This document shows, one piece after another, positions 33,162 to 41,954 of a stretch of 64,000 nt of DNA. The first letter of the stretch is position 1. Every line of letters begins with the position of its first letter. Origin of the DNA: VRUE01 sp035548675. Lineage in GTDB: Bacteria > Actinomycetota > Thermoleophilia > Solirubrobacterales > 70-9. The translations under genes were made by a program, and so were the position numbers. The DNA lies in the NCBI GenBank assembly GCA_035548675.1, contig DASZSJ010000089.1, positions 1 to 64,000 of the forward strand, given 5' to 3'. The notes under the pieces were generated by a model. It saw nothing but the letters and a program-made list of their open reading frames with translations. It was not told the origin of the DNA and searched no databases.

Positions 33162-36100
33162 TTACTTCACGATCGTGAAGTTCAGCGACTTCGGCGACGA
33201 GCGCATTCCCGCCGGGTTGGCGGCGGTGATCACAAGCGTGTAGCGGCCCGGCTCGAGCTTCTTCTTGGGCGAGATGCGGCCCTGGAACGCCACCTTGTTG
33301 GTGCCATCGTGGCCCGCAAAGGTGAGCCTGCCCGCCGTGACGGTGCGGGCGCGGACGCGCCGGGTGAAGGTGAGGGTCACCGTCGCCCGTTCGTTGAGCG
33401 AGAACGAGAAGGTCGTTCCCACGGGCGGCTTCGCGCGGCTGATCGTGGCGAGGCGATTGCCCACACGCCATCTCGCCGTGGACTGGCGGACGTTCTGGAC
33501 GAGCAGGACGCGGGGAGGGTTTCCCGGGTCCGGCTCGCAACAGGGGGGTTCAGGGGGTTCAGGCTTGGGGGGATCGGGTTTAGGGGGCTCTGGCTTGGGG
33601 GGATCGCCGTGGGCGTTGGTCGTGAACGTCCGATCGTCGCCGTAGGCCACTCCACCGGAGTTCTCGGCGACGAGCCGGAAGTGGTAGGTAGTTCCCGGCG
33701 CAAGCCCGCCGACGGCAGCCGCGAGTTGCCTCGGGTTGTGGGAGGTCCCAACGCCCTGGATGGCGGTGGAGGCCCCGTAGGCGGCGGTCGTCCCATACTG
33801 GAAGTACGCCGTTCCCGAGCCTCCGGCGCCCAGGGTTCCGGTGAGGGTTGCGCCGGCCTCGCCGATGCCGGTCGCCGCCCCCGTCGTCGCGGTGGGCATG
33901 TCCACGAAGACCCACGCCGCGCCGGTGCCGCTGTTATCGCGCCAGGCGCCGATCAGCGCGGTGGCGCCATCGGCGGAGAGGGCGACGTTGGTGCCGAATT
34001 CGCCTTCTCCGGCCTGGTCGGCGCCGGTGAGCTTGCCGCCCTGCTGGGTCCAGGTGGAGCCCGAGCGCCTGAACAGCCAGGCCGCGCCCCTGGTGCTGTC
34101 GTCGGCGAGGCCGCCGACCAGGGCCGTGTTGCCGTCGGCGGAGAGGGCGACGGCGACGCCGAACCTGCCTTCCCCGGTCTCACCGCCACCGGTGAGCTTC
34201 GGCCCTTGCTGCGTCCAGGTCGACCCCGAGCGGGTGAAGACCCAGGCGGCGCCCTTGCTGTGATCGTCGTTCCAGCCGCCGATCAACGCGGTGTCACCGT
34301 TGGCGGAGAGGGCGACGATCGTGCCGAACTTGCCGTTGCCGGCCTCGTCGCTGGCGGTGAGCTTCGACCCCTGCTGGCTCCAGGTCGAGCCCGAGCGGGT
34401 GAAGACCCAGGCGGCGCCCCTGCCGCTGTAATCCAGGTGGCCGCCGAATTCGCTGTCGTCGTTCCAGCCACCGATTAGCGCCGTGTTGCCGTCGGCGGAA
34501 AGGGTGACATTCGTGCCGAACATCCCCTCGCCGTCCTCGTCATTGGCGGTGAGCTTTGCGCCCTGCTGCGCCCAGGTGGAGCCCGAGCGCTTGAAGACCC
34601 AGACGGCCCCCTTCCAGTTGTCGTCGAGCCAGCCGCCGATGAAGGCGGTGTTGCCGTCTCCGGAGAGCGCCACGGTGTAGCCGAACCAGGGGTTCCCGAC
34701 CGCGCCGGCGCCGGTGAGCTTGCCGCCCTGCTGGGTCCAGGTCGAGCCCGAGCGGGTGAAGACCCAGGCGGCGCCCTTGCGGTTATCGTCGCCGGGCGCG
34801 CCGATGAGCGCGGTGTTGCCGTCGGCGGAGAGGGAGACGCTCGTGCCGAACCCGGCCCCGCTTTCGCTTTCGGACCCGGCGGTCAGCTTCGGCCCCTGCT
34901 GGGCCCACACCCCATTCGAGCGTGTGAACACCCAGGCCGCGCCCCTCCTTCTGTCGTCGTTCCAGCCACCGACCAGTGCGGTGTTGCCGTCGGCCGAGAG
35001 GGAAACGAGGACGCCGAACTCGCTGTTGTCCTCTTCGCCGCCGGTGAGCTTCGATCCCTGCTGGGTCCACACCCCGCTCGAGCGTGTGAGCACCCAGGTT
35101 CCGCCGATGGCGGCGTCGTCCTCGGGGCCGCCGACCAGGGCCGTGTTGCCGTCGGCGGAGAGCGCGACGCTCCTGCCGAATTCACCGCCTCCGGTCTCAT
35201 CAGCGCCGGTGAGCTTGGCACCCTGCTGGCTCCAGGTCGATCCCGAGCGGGTGAAGACCCAGGCGGCGCCGACGTCGCTGTTGTCGCGGGGACCGCCGAC
35301 CAGCGCGGTGTTGCCATCGGGGGAGAGAGCGAGGCTGGTGCCGAACCTGCCTTCCCCGACCTCGCCTGTGCCAGTGAGCTTTGCGCCCTGCTGGCTCCAG
35401 GTGGAACCGGAGCGGGTGAAGACCCAGGCGGCGCCTTTGCCGCTGTCGTCGAACCCGCCGCCGATAAGGGCGGTATTGCCGTCTCCGGAGAGCGCCAGGC
35501 TCTTGCCAAATTCCGCCTGCCCCGCCTCGCCGCTGCCGGTGAGCTTGCCGCCCTGCTGCGCCCAGGTCGAGCCCGAGCGGGTGAAGACCCAGGCCGCCCC
35601 GACGAAACCGTTGTCGCGGTTGCCGCCGACCAGAGCCGTGCCGCCGTCGGCCGAGAGCGAGACGCTCGTGCCGAATCTGCCCTCGCCCGTCTCACCGCTG
35701 CCGGTGAGCTTGCCGCCCTGCTGCGCCCAGGTCGAGCCCGAGCGGGTGAAGACCCAGGCCGCCCCGACGTCGCCGTCGTCGCCGGGCCCGCCGATCAGCG
35801 CCGTGTCGCCGTCGGCCGAGAGCGAGACGCTCGTGCCGAATTCGCCTTCCCCGACGTGGGCGAATTCACCTTCCCCGGCGTGACCCGTGCCGACGAGCTT
35901 GCCGCCCTGCTGAGTCCACACCCCGCCCGAGCGCACGAAGACCCAAGCTCCGCCGGCGCCGATGCCAGTCTCACCGCCAACGTTCCCGTAGCGCCCGCCG
36001 ATCAGGGCGGTGTTTCCGTCTGCGGACAGGGCCACGGCATAGCCGAACCGGCCGGTTCCGATCGCGCCCGCGCCGGTGAGCTTTGCGCCCTGCTGGATCA

Positions 36101-36854
36101 TCGGGTCGATCCGCAGCGGATAGCTCGCATCGCGATCCGCGACGCGAATCAGCACGTGCCCCTTCTCCAGCCCCAACCAGGAGCGCAGCACGTTCCCACG
36201 CGCGTCGGTTGCTACCAGGCCGCTGTAGCGAAGTGCGGCGCCCCGGCCCGTGAGCAGCACCGAGTCGCCCCGCAGTCGCGCGGCGAGGTTGCCGGAGAGA
36301 GCCAGCGACAGCGTCAGCGGCCCGGCGGCGGCACTGGGACGAGTCGCGACGTCGAACCCCTGCTCGATTCCCAACGGGCCGTTCGCGTACCACTCCGTCA
36401 ACGCTCCGCGCGCATAGCGGACGCGGTTGGCGCTTGCCCGCGGCAGCGCAGACCGGACCGGCCGCAGCGAATCCCCGTGCCCATACGCGGAGAGCGTCAT
36501 GCCGAGCTGCGCCGCGCCGGAGGCGACCTCGACGCCATGGCGCGAGAAGGCGGTGTGAAAGCGCTGTGCCGGGTTGCCGGCCCGTAGGCCGGCCATCCGA
36601 TAGGCCGGCCGGTCCCGCCCGAGCGCTGCCGAGACCGGCCCCTGCGCGGCCAGGGGCAGGCTCGTCAGGCCATCGCGAGGCGCCGTGGCTGGACGCGGGG
36701 CTTCAGCAGACCGCGTCGGAAGCACCGCCGTGCATCCAACCGCCGCCACGACACCCGCGAGCAGGGCCGCAACCCAGGATCGCAGCCAGCCACCTCGCGT
36801 TGCGGCACCACACCCAGCCACGGGGAACCCATGCGCAGCGACTTCCGATCGCAT
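33162..36854 (-). CDS. Exported 13-repeat beta-propeller (FG-GAP-like) protein
   Basis: ATG 36854 follows GGAGGGAG and precedes a signal sequence (WVAALLAGVVAAVGC; the Cys is a weak lipobox). Residues about 60-250 are a conserved N-terminal domain without repeats. About 253-988 hold thirteen repeats of roughly 55 aa with consensus 'FGTSVALSADGNTALIGG', x-DD-x4, GAAWVFTRSGSTWxQQGxKLTG. A fibronectin-III-like domain (to about 1080), a Pro-Lys linker (PPKPEPPKPDPPKP) and a C-terminal beta domain ending NFTIVK follow. The FG-GAP/propeller type suggests surface adhesion or binding. The second repeat has an internal eight-residue duplication (GEGEFAHV). Confidence 0.88.
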   Translation of the reverse strand: MRSEVAAHGFPVAGCGAATRGGWLRSWVAALLAGVVAAVGCTAVLPTRSAEAPRPATAPRDGLTSLPLAAQGPVSAALGRDRPAYRMAGLRAGNPAQRFHTAFSRHGVEVASGAAQLGMTLSAYGHGDSLRPVRSALPRASANRVRYARGALTEWYANGPLGIEQGFDVATRPSAAAGPLTLSLALSGNLAARLRGDSVLLTGRGAALRYSGLVATDARGNVLRSWLGLEKGHVLIRVADRDASYPLRIDPMIQQGAKLTGAGAIGTGRFGYAVALSADGNTALIGGRYGNVGGETGIGAGGAWVFVRSGGVWTQQGGKLVGTGHAGEGEFAHVGEGEFGTSVSLSADGDTALIGGPGDDGDVGAAWVFTRSGSTWAQQGGKLTGSGETGEGRFGTSVSLSADGGTALVGGNRDNGFVGAAWVFTRSGSTWAQQGGKLTGSGEAGQAEFGKSLALSGDGNTALIGGGFDDSGKGAAWVFTRSGSTWSQQGAKLTGTGEVGEGRFGTSLALSPDGNTALVGGPRDNSDVGAAWVFTRSGSTWSQQGAKLTGADETGGGEFGRSVALSADGNTALVGGPEDDAAIGGTWVLTRSSGVWTQQGSKLTGGEEDNSEFGVLVSLSADGNTALVGGWNDDRRRGAAWVFTRSNGVWAQQGPKLTAGSESESGAGFGTSVSLSADGNTALIGAPGDDNRKGAAWVFTRSGSTWTQQGGKLTGAGAVGNPWFGYTVALSGDGNTAFIGGWLDDNWKGAVWVFKRSGSTWAQQGAKLTANDEDGEGMFGTNVTLSADGNTALIGGWNDDSEFGGHLDYSGRGAAWVFTRSGSTWSQQGSKLTASDEAGNGKFGTIVALSANGDTALIGGWNDDHSKGAAWVFTRSGSTWTQQGPKLTGGGETGEGRFGVAVALSADGNTALVGGLADDSTRGAAWLFRRSGSTWTQQGGKLTGADQAGEGEFGTNVALSADGATALIGAWRDNSGTGAAWVFVDMPTATTGAATGIGEAGATLTGTLGAGGSGTAYFQYGTTAAYGASTAIQGVGTSHNPRQLAAAVGGLAPGTTYHFRLVAENSGGVAYGDDRTFTTNAHGDPPKPEPPKPDPPKPEPPEPPCCEPDPGNPPRVLLVQNVRQSTARWRVGNRLATISRAKPPVGTTFSFSLNERATVTLTFTRRVRARTVTAGRLTFAGHDGTNKVAFQGRISPKKKLEPGRYTLVITAANPAGMRSSPKSLNFTIVK

Positions 36855-36955
36855 CACCAACTCCCTCCTCGTTGGCCCCACCGCGCGGGCGGGAACACGG
36901 CCATTCTGAGCGTCCACGATCCCGCCGTCAACGTTTGAATCGGATTTGAGCGAAA

Positions 36956-36984
36956 GGGGCCCGGTTCAAGTCCGGGCGTCGGCT
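36956..36984 (+). repeat. tRNA-Thr 3' fragment, copy 4
   Basis: Twenty-five bases (CCCGGTTCAAGTCCGGGCGT continuing CGGCT) are identical to the T arm and acceptor 3' end of tRNA-Thr, preceded by GGGG with a two-base deletion. It ends the accessory region just before core metabolic genes. Confidence 0.78.
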
Positions 36985-37253
36985 TCCGCGCTGGCCACCG
37001 GCCGCGGGGCGGCGGCGGGGGTGGCGAGCGCGACAGGGAGAGCAGTGCGAGGCCGACCGCGAAGCCGGCGCCGACGAGCAACAGCGAGGCCGAAGCCGAC
37101 AGAGAGGCGATTTTGGGCGAGCCCGCGATGCAGAGTGTTCGATTGACCCCATATACGGGGGCAAGGTGAACACTCCGCATCGAGCACCGCGCGCGGCCCG
37201 CCTGGAACCGGAAGAGGTCTCGATTCCACGGCTGCCGCCGTGGGATCAATCGT
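36985..37253. other. Non-coding region with conserved-loop hairpin
   Basis: No convincing gene. A minus-strand frame here encodes one hydrophobic stretch (LLLVGAGFAVGLALLSLS) followed by a proline run, but it reads into the tRNA fragment and is not supported. The CGTATA-loop hairpin copy 2 is at 37127-37181. A small hairpin (CACGGCTGCCGCCGTGG-like, near 37228-37244) lies close to the aldo/keto reductase stop. Confidence 0.5.
37127..37181 (-). repeat. CGTATA-loop hairpin element, copy 2
   Basis: On the minus strand GATGCGGAGTGTTC pairs with GAACACTCTGCATC (one wobble) and encloses TTG-CCCC-CGTATAT-GGGG-TCAATCGA. Stem sequence is unrelated to copy 1 (31656-31717), but the cap is conserved. Confidence 0.7.
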
Positions 37254-38225
37254 CTAGGAGGAGCTTCGCGGCGAGGATCGCCATGTCGGGGCGATGCGGT
37301 CGAGCTCGGCCAGGTCCTCGGCGCTCGGCCGCCACTCGATCGCGGCGACGTTGGCGGCGATCTGCTCCGGCTTGGTGGCGCCGGCGATCACCGAGCCAAC
37401 GGCGGGCTGGGCGGCGAGGCCGGCGATCGCGACGTCGAGGATGCCGATGCCGCGCTCGGCGGCGAAGGCTTCAAGGCTCTCGACGACGTCGAACTGGGCG
37501 TCGCTGCCGGGCGCTTCGCGCCCCGAGAGGCGGGCGCCCTCGGGACCCTGCTCGCCGCGCCGGTACTTGCCGGTGAGCAGGCCGCTGGCGAGCGGGAAGA
37601 AGGGGAGGATCGAGACGCCGAGGCGCTCGCAGGCCGGCGCCACCTCGGCCTCGATCTCGCGCTCGAGCAGGCTGTACTCGTTCTGCAGGGTGACGAAGCG
37701 GGCGAGGCCGCGCTCGCGCGAGGTCCGCTCCGCCTCCTCCAACTGCGCGGCGCTGAAGTTGGAGCAGCCGATCGCGCCGACGGTGCCCTCGCGCACCAGC
37801 TCGTCGAGCGCGGCGAGCGTCTCCTCCAGCGGCGTGACCCCGTCGGGCCGGTGGTACTGGTAGAGGTCGATCCGGTCGGTGCGCAACCGCCGCAACGAGC
37901 CCTCGACCGCCCAGCGGATGTACTCGCGCGAGCCCCGGGGTGCGTCGGGCACACCCTCCACCCCGCGCATCTCCCAGCCGAACTTGGTCGCCAGCACGTA
38001 CTCGTCGCGACGGCCCGCCAGGGCCTCGCCCATCAGCCGCTCGCTCTCGCTGCCGCCGTAGACGTCGGCCGTGTCGAAGAAGGTGATGCCGGCGGCGAGC
38101 GCGGCCTCGAGCACGGCGGCGGTGCCCTCGAGGTCGAGGCGTTTGCCGAAGTTGTTGCAGCCGAGGCCGAGCGCGGAGACCTCGAGCTCGGAGTCGCCGA
38201 GGCGCCGACTCGGCAGCTCAGCCAT
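37254..38225 (-). CDS. Aldo/keto reductase
   Basis: An NADPH-dependent (beta/alpha)8 oxidoreductase of 323 aa. The family marks are GLGCNNFGKRLD, FFDTADVYGGSESERLMGEAL (Asp and Tyr of the catalytic tetrad), VLATKFG (Lys), and YQYHRPD (His). Near the end 'SVIAGATKPEQIAANVAAIE' binds cofactor. ATG 38225 overlaps the cupin stop (four bases), so the two are one transcript. The substrate is unknown. Confidence 0.93.
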   Translation of the reverse strand: MAELPSRRLGDSELEVSALGLGCNNFGKRLDLEGTAAVLEAALAAGITFFDTADVYGGSESERLMGEALAGRRDEYVLATKFGWEMRGVEGVPDAPRGSREYIRWAVEGSLRRLRTDRIDLYQYHRPDGVTPLEETLAALDELVREGTVGAIGCSNFSAAQLEEAERTSRERGLARFVTLQNEYSLLEREIEAEVAPACERLGVSILPFFPLASGLLTGKYRRGEQGPEGARLSGREAPGSDAQFDVVESLEAFAAERGIGILDVAIAGLAAQPAVGSVIAGATKPEQIAANVAAIEWRPSAEDLAELDRIAPTWRSSPRSSS

Positions 38226-38607
38226 CGCCCGCCGGCCAGCGATCCGCGACCAGCTCGCCGTCGCCACCCTCGGGCTTGCTGCCGCCGACGGCGATCACTT
38301 CGAGCCCGTCCGGACCCGCCTCGAAGCCGCGCACGACGTGGGGCGCAACGCGCACCACGTCCCAGTGACGCAGCTCGATCACCTCGTCATCGAGCTTGAC
38401 CCGCCCCGAGCCGCCGACGACGACGTAGGCCTCCTCCTGCTCGCGGTGGCGATGCCCGCTGGTCGACTTGAAGCCGGGCGCGTAGCGAAAGTGGCTGATC
38501 CCGAGCTGCTCGGAGTCGAGGAACTTGCGCGAGAAGCGCCCCTCGATCCCCTCGACGCCGGTCGCGTCCTCGATCTCCATCAGGTTCTTGACCGCGTAGT
38601 CCGACAT
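38218..38607 (-). CDS. Cupin-domain protein
   Basis: A 129-aa single-domain cupin: motif 1 is GHRHREQEEAYVVVGGSGRVKLDD (metal ligands His, His, Glu) and motif 2 is VVRVAPHVVRGFEAGPDG. It may be a small dioxygenase, isomerase or sugar-binding protein. It is translationally coupled to the aldo/keto reductase, so a shared sugar or aldehyde pathway is possible. Confidence 0.85.
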   Translation of the reverse strand: MSDYAVKNLMEIEDATGVEGIEGRFSRKFLDSEQLGISHFRYAPGFKSTSGHRHREQEEAYVVVGGSGRVKLDDEVIELRHWDVVRVAPHVVRGFEAGPDGLEVIAVGGSKPEGGDGELVADRWPAGDG

Positions 38608-38640
38608 GGCTCCCAGCCTAGAGAGTGGCGCTGCTCGGCC

Positions 38641-39348
38641 TCAGCCGGCGCCGCCGTCGAACTTGTAGCCGACGCCGCGCACGGTGGCGATCAGCTCGGG
38701 GCGCTGGGGGTCGCGCTCGACCTTCTGGCGCAGGTTGGAGATGTGGACGTCGCAGGCGCGCTCGTCGCCGTCGAACTCGGTCTGCCAGAGCTCCTCCATG
38801 ATCTGGCGGCGGGGGAAGACCTCGCCGGGGCGGCCGACCAGGAGGCGCAGCAGCTGGAACTCGGAGCGGGTCAGGTTGACCGGCACGCCGCGCACGGTGG
38901 CGACGTGGCGGACGAGGTCGATCGCGACCGGGCCGGCTTCGATCTTGACCGCCTGGTTGAGCGGGCCGCGGTCGAGCTCGCGGCGGCGCAGCTGGGCGCG
39001 CACGCGGCCGAGCAGCTCGCGCACCGAGAAGGGCTTGGTGACGTAATCGTCGGCGCCTACCTCCAGGCCGACCACCTTGTCGACCTCGGCGTCCTTGGCG
39101 GTGAGGACGATGATCGGCACGGCGCTGCGCGAGCGCACGTCGCGGCAGATGTCGAGCCCGCTCGGCCCCGGCATCATGATGTCGAGGATCAGCAGGTCGT
39201 AGTAGATGCCGTCGCCACCGAGCTTCTCGGTCGCCTCGTCGCCGTCGGCGGCGACGTCGACGTCGAAGCCGTCCTGGGCCAGCGCGTAGCCGACCGACTC
39301 GCGCACCGAGGGCTCGTCGTCGACGACGAGGATGCGCCCGCTGCTCAT
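38641..39348 (-). CDS. OmpR/PhoB-type response regulator
   Basis: ATG 39348 starts MSSGRILVVDDEPSVRESVG. Receiver residues are DDE, Asp in DLLILDIMMPGPSG, Thr in VLTAKDAE and Lys in DDYVTKPFSVREL. The DNA-binding wing ends 'ISNLRQKVERDPQRPELIAT' and VRGVGYKF. It lies 13 bases after the sensor kinase on the same strand. The pairing with a HAMP-PAS kinase resembles SenX3-RegX3 or PhoR-PhoB systems, but phosphate genes are not adjacent. Confidence 0.92.
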   Translation of the reverse strand: MSSGRILVVDDEPSVRESVGYALAQDGFDVDVAADGDEATEKLGGDGIYYDLLILDIMMPGPSGLDICRDVRSRSAVPIIVLTAKDAEVDKVVGLEVGADDYVTKPFSVRELLGRVRAQLRRRELDRGPLNQAVKIEAGPVAIDLVRHVATVRGVPVNLTRSEFQLLRLLVGRPGEVFPRRQIMEELWQTEFDGDERACDVHISNLRQKVERDPQRPELIATVRGVGYKFDGGAG

Positions 39349-39361
39349 CGTCGCGCTCCCA

Positions 39362-40660
39362 TCAGGCCACCGGGGTCGGGCTCGGTTGCGCGATCGGCAG
39401 GCGCACCCAGAAGGTGCTCCCCTCCCCCTCGACGGAGCGGGCACCGAGCTCGCCGCCCATCACGTCGACCATGCGGCGGGCGATCGCCAGGCCGAGGCCG
39501 AAGCCCTCCTGCTTGCGGGTCTCGCTGCGGCGGTAGAAGCGCTCGAAGACGCGTTCGATCTCCGCCGCCGGGATGCCTGTGCCTGTATCGGTTACCTCCA
39601 AGATCACGTCCTTTTCGCCGTCGCGGCGGCCGCGTACGGTAACGGCGCCGGGGGGTGGCGTGTTCTTGAAGGCGTTGGTGAGCAGGCCGATCATCACCTG
39701 GCGCAGCAGCGTCGGGTCGGCCTTGGCGGCGAGGTCGGGCTCGGTTTCGACGTAGAGGTCGACGTGCTTGCGTGGCTCGACCGCGGCGACGACGTCGCGG
39801 ATCGCGATCGGCACGTCGACCACCTCGATCTCCCCCGCGCCGAGCGACTCGACCCGGGCCAGCGTCAGCAGCGCCTGGGTCAGGCGGCTCATCCGCTCGG
39901 CGTCCTCGGCGAGCCGTTTGAGGAAGTGGTCGCGCGCCTGCGGGTCGTCTTTGGCGCCCTGCTGGAGCACCTCGATCGCGCCGGAGATCCCGGCCAGCGG
40001 ATTGCGCAGCTCGTGCGCGGCGTTGGAGACGAAGTCGGCTTCGGCGAACTCGCGGCGCATCTCCTCCGTGCGGTCGCGGACGACCGCGAGCACGGCGCGC
40101 TCACCGGGCAGCGAGCGAGCCTGCATCGTGTAGGCGCGGTCGCCGATGCGCAGCGCCGGGTGGGCGGCGAAGCCGACGGTGACGGCGCGCGTGAGGGTGG
40201 GCAGCATCGCCTCCTGCGGCTTGCCGTCCGCGAGCAGGTTCGCCGCGGCGCTGTTGGAGAAGCGCACTGAGCCCTCGTCGTCGACCACCATCACCGCGTC
40301 GGTGAGGCCGTCGAAGATCGCCTCGAGCTTGTTGCGGTCGGCGGTGAGCACGCCGAAGCTCTCCTTCAGCGAGGCGCGCATCGAGTCGAGGGCGCGGGCG
40401 AGTTCGCCGATCTCGTCGCGGGCGCCGACGCGCAGCGGCACGTCGAACGATCCCGCCGCCATTTCGTTGGCCGCCTGGGCGAGGCGGGAGACGCGGTGGG
40501 TGATCGCGACCGCGATCAGGAAGCCGGCGAGGACGCCGATCAGCACGGCGACGACGAGCGCCTGCTGGTTGTCGCCGAAGAGATAGACGGCAAACGCCGT
40601 GATCAGCGAGACGGCGGCGAAGGCACCGGCCAGCCAGAGTCGCATTCCAAATCGCCTCAT
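39362..40660 (-). CDS. Membrane sensor histidine kinase (HAMP-PAS-HisKA-HATPase)
   Basis: Two transmembrane helices (about 8-28 and 34-54) with almost no external loop are followed by HAMP (THRVSRLAQAANEMAAG), a PAS domain (about 112-200, DGLTDAVMVVDDEGSVRFSN), HisKA with phospho-acceptor His in FVSNAAHELRNPLAGI (about 215), and HATPase motifs (LTNAFKNTPP, DTGTGIPAAEIERVFERFYR, GFGLGLAIARRM). The lack of an extracellular domain suggests that an intracellular or membrane signal is sensed, as in SenX3/PhoR kinases. Confidence 0.92.
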   Translation of the reverse strand: MRRFGMRLWLAGAFAAVSLITAFAVYLFGDNQQALVVAVLIGVLAGFLIAVAITHRVSRLAQAANEMAAGSFDVPLRVGARDEIGELARALDSMRASLKESFGVLTADRNKLEAIFDGLTDAVMVVDDEGSVRFSNSAAANLLADGKPQEAMLPTLTRAVTVGFAAHPALRIGDRAYTMQARSLPGERAVLAVVRDRTEEMRREFAEADFVSNAAHELRNPLAGISGAIEVLQQGAKDDPQARDHFLKRLAEDAERMSRLTQALLTLARVESLGAGEIEVVDVPIAIRDVVAAVEPRKHVDLYVETEPDLAAKADPTLLRQVMIGLLTNAFKNTPPPGAVTVRGRRDGEKDVILEVTDTGTGIPAAEIERVFERFYRRSETRKQEGFGLGLAIARRMVDVMGGELGARSVEGEGSTFWVRLPIAQPSPTPVA

Positions 40661-40788
40661 GAGCAGTTACTAACACAAACCCTCCCCGGCCGAGCGTGTC
40701 TGGCCACCTGGGGGCAAGGGGCCCCGCGCGCGGTCAGGTGCGGGCCTCGGGAGGGCGGGACCGGGGGGCGTGGGAGAATCGGGCGCAG

Positions 40789-41520
40789 ATGAGGACGCTC
40801 GTATTCATTCCCGCCTGGAACGAGGAGGGCTCGGTCGCGGCGGTGATCGCGGACGTGCGCGAGAGCATGCCCGCGGTCGACCTGCTCGTGATCGACGACG
40901 GCTCGACCGACGCGACGGCCGAGCGGGCGCGCGCGGCGGGGGCCCTGGTCGCCTCGCTGCCCTTCAACCAGGGATTGGGCGCGGCGCTGCAAACCGGCTA
41001 CCTCTACGCGCTGCGCGAGGGCTACGACGCCTGCGCGCACCTCGACGCCGACGGTCAGCACCCGCCGCGCGAGGTAGCACGGCTGCTGCGGGAGATCCAC
41101 GAGGACCACGCCGACCTGGTGATCGGCTCGCGCTACCGCGACCCGGGCAAAGCCAAGAGCGATGACTACAAGCCGACGCTCTCGCGGCGCATCGGCACCG
41201 GCGTCTTCCGCTTCTTCCTCACCCTGGCGACGCGCCAGCGCTTCACCGACACGACCAGCGGCATGCGGGCGGCGAACCGGCGGGTGATGAGGCTCTTCAG
41301 CGAGCACTACTCGCCCGACTTCGCCGAGATCGAGTCGCTGCAGCTGGCGGTGCGCGAGGGCCTGCGGGTCGAGGAGCTGCCGGTGCGGATGCTGGAGCGG
41401 GCCGGCGGCAGCTCCTTCCTGACGCCGCTGCGCTCGGCTTTCTTCATCTTCAAGGGGATGATCGTGCTGCTGGTCGGCCAGTTCCGGCCGCGCCAGGAGG
41501 CGGAGGCGGGCGAGCGATGA
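40789..41520 (+). CDS. Family 2 glycosyltransferase (DPM1/DPG-synthase-like)
   Basis: The GT-A fold marks are complete: FIPAWNEEGSVAAVIADV, LVIDDGSTDATAERARA, FNQGLGAALQTGY, and the metal-binding AHLDADGQHPPREV. This arrangement is typical of polyprenyl-phosphate mannosyl/glucosyl transferases. ATG 40789 aligns with the conserved N-terminus. The DUF2304 membrane protein gene overlaps its stop by four bases, a frequent pairing. Confidence 0.9.
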   Translation: MRTLVFIPAWNEEGSVAAVIADVRESMPAVDLLVIDDGSTDATAERARAAGALVASLPFNQGLGAALQTGYLYALREGYDACAHLDADGQHPPREVARLLREIHEDHADLVIGSRYRDPGKAKSDDYKPTLSRRIGTGVFRFFLTLATRQRFTDTTSGMRAANRRVMRLFSEHYSPDFAEIESLQLAVREGLRVEELPVRMLERAGGSSFLTPLRSAFFIFKGMIVLLVGQFRPRQEAEAGER

Positions 41521-41954
41521 GCGGGCTGCTGGCGCTGGCGGCGAGCGCAAGCCCCAAGGTCCACCTGACCGCGCAGACGCGGATCATCGCCGCGGTCCTG
41601 GCAATCGCCTTCATGGTCCTGGTCCTCGAGCTGATCCGCCGCGACAAGCTGCAGGAGCGCTTCAGCGTCGTCTGGTTCGTCGCCGGGCTGGGGATGCTGC
41701 TCGGCGCCGCCTTCCCCGGCTTGCTCGAGCTGGTCGCCGACGCGATGGGCGTGCGCGACACCAACGTCGCCCTCTTCTCGATCGTGCTGCTCTTCCTGCT
41801 CGGCCTGGCGCTCAACTTCAGCGTCACGATGTCCCGTCAGGCGGCGCAGATCACCCGCCTCGCCCAGGAGCGGGCGATCGAGAAGGCGCAGGGGCAGGCG
41901 GCGCGCTCAGGCGAGAACGGCGGCGAGCCGAGCCGCCAGCGCCTCGAGGGCTAG
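41517..41954 (+). CDS. DUF2304 membrane protein
   Basis: Three hydrophobic helices (about 20-40, 51-72, 83-104) and the central phrase RDKLQERFSVVWFVAGLGML are typical of DUF2304, which accompanies GT2 polyprenyl-sugar synthases. The C-terminus is a charged coil. It overlaps the glycosyltransferase by four bases and its 3' end overlaps holB (opposite strand) by 48 bases. Confidence 0.85.
   Translation: MSGLLALAASASPKVHLTAQTRIIAAVLAIAFMVLVLELIRRDKLQERFSVVWFVAGLGMLLGAAFPGLLELVADAMGVRDTNVALFSIVLLFLLGLALNFSVTMSRQAAQITRLAQERAIEKAQGQAARSGENGGEPSRQRLEG

Noticed and set aside
33850..36100. Regular DNA repeats resembling a CRISPR array or satellite
   Set aside because: The repeats are about 165 bp, in one reading frame, and encode propeller units.
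36854..37249. Minus-strand frame with a hydrophobic stretch and proline run
   Set aside because: It runs through the tRNA fragment and a palindrome and has no ribosome site; a gene cannot be supported.
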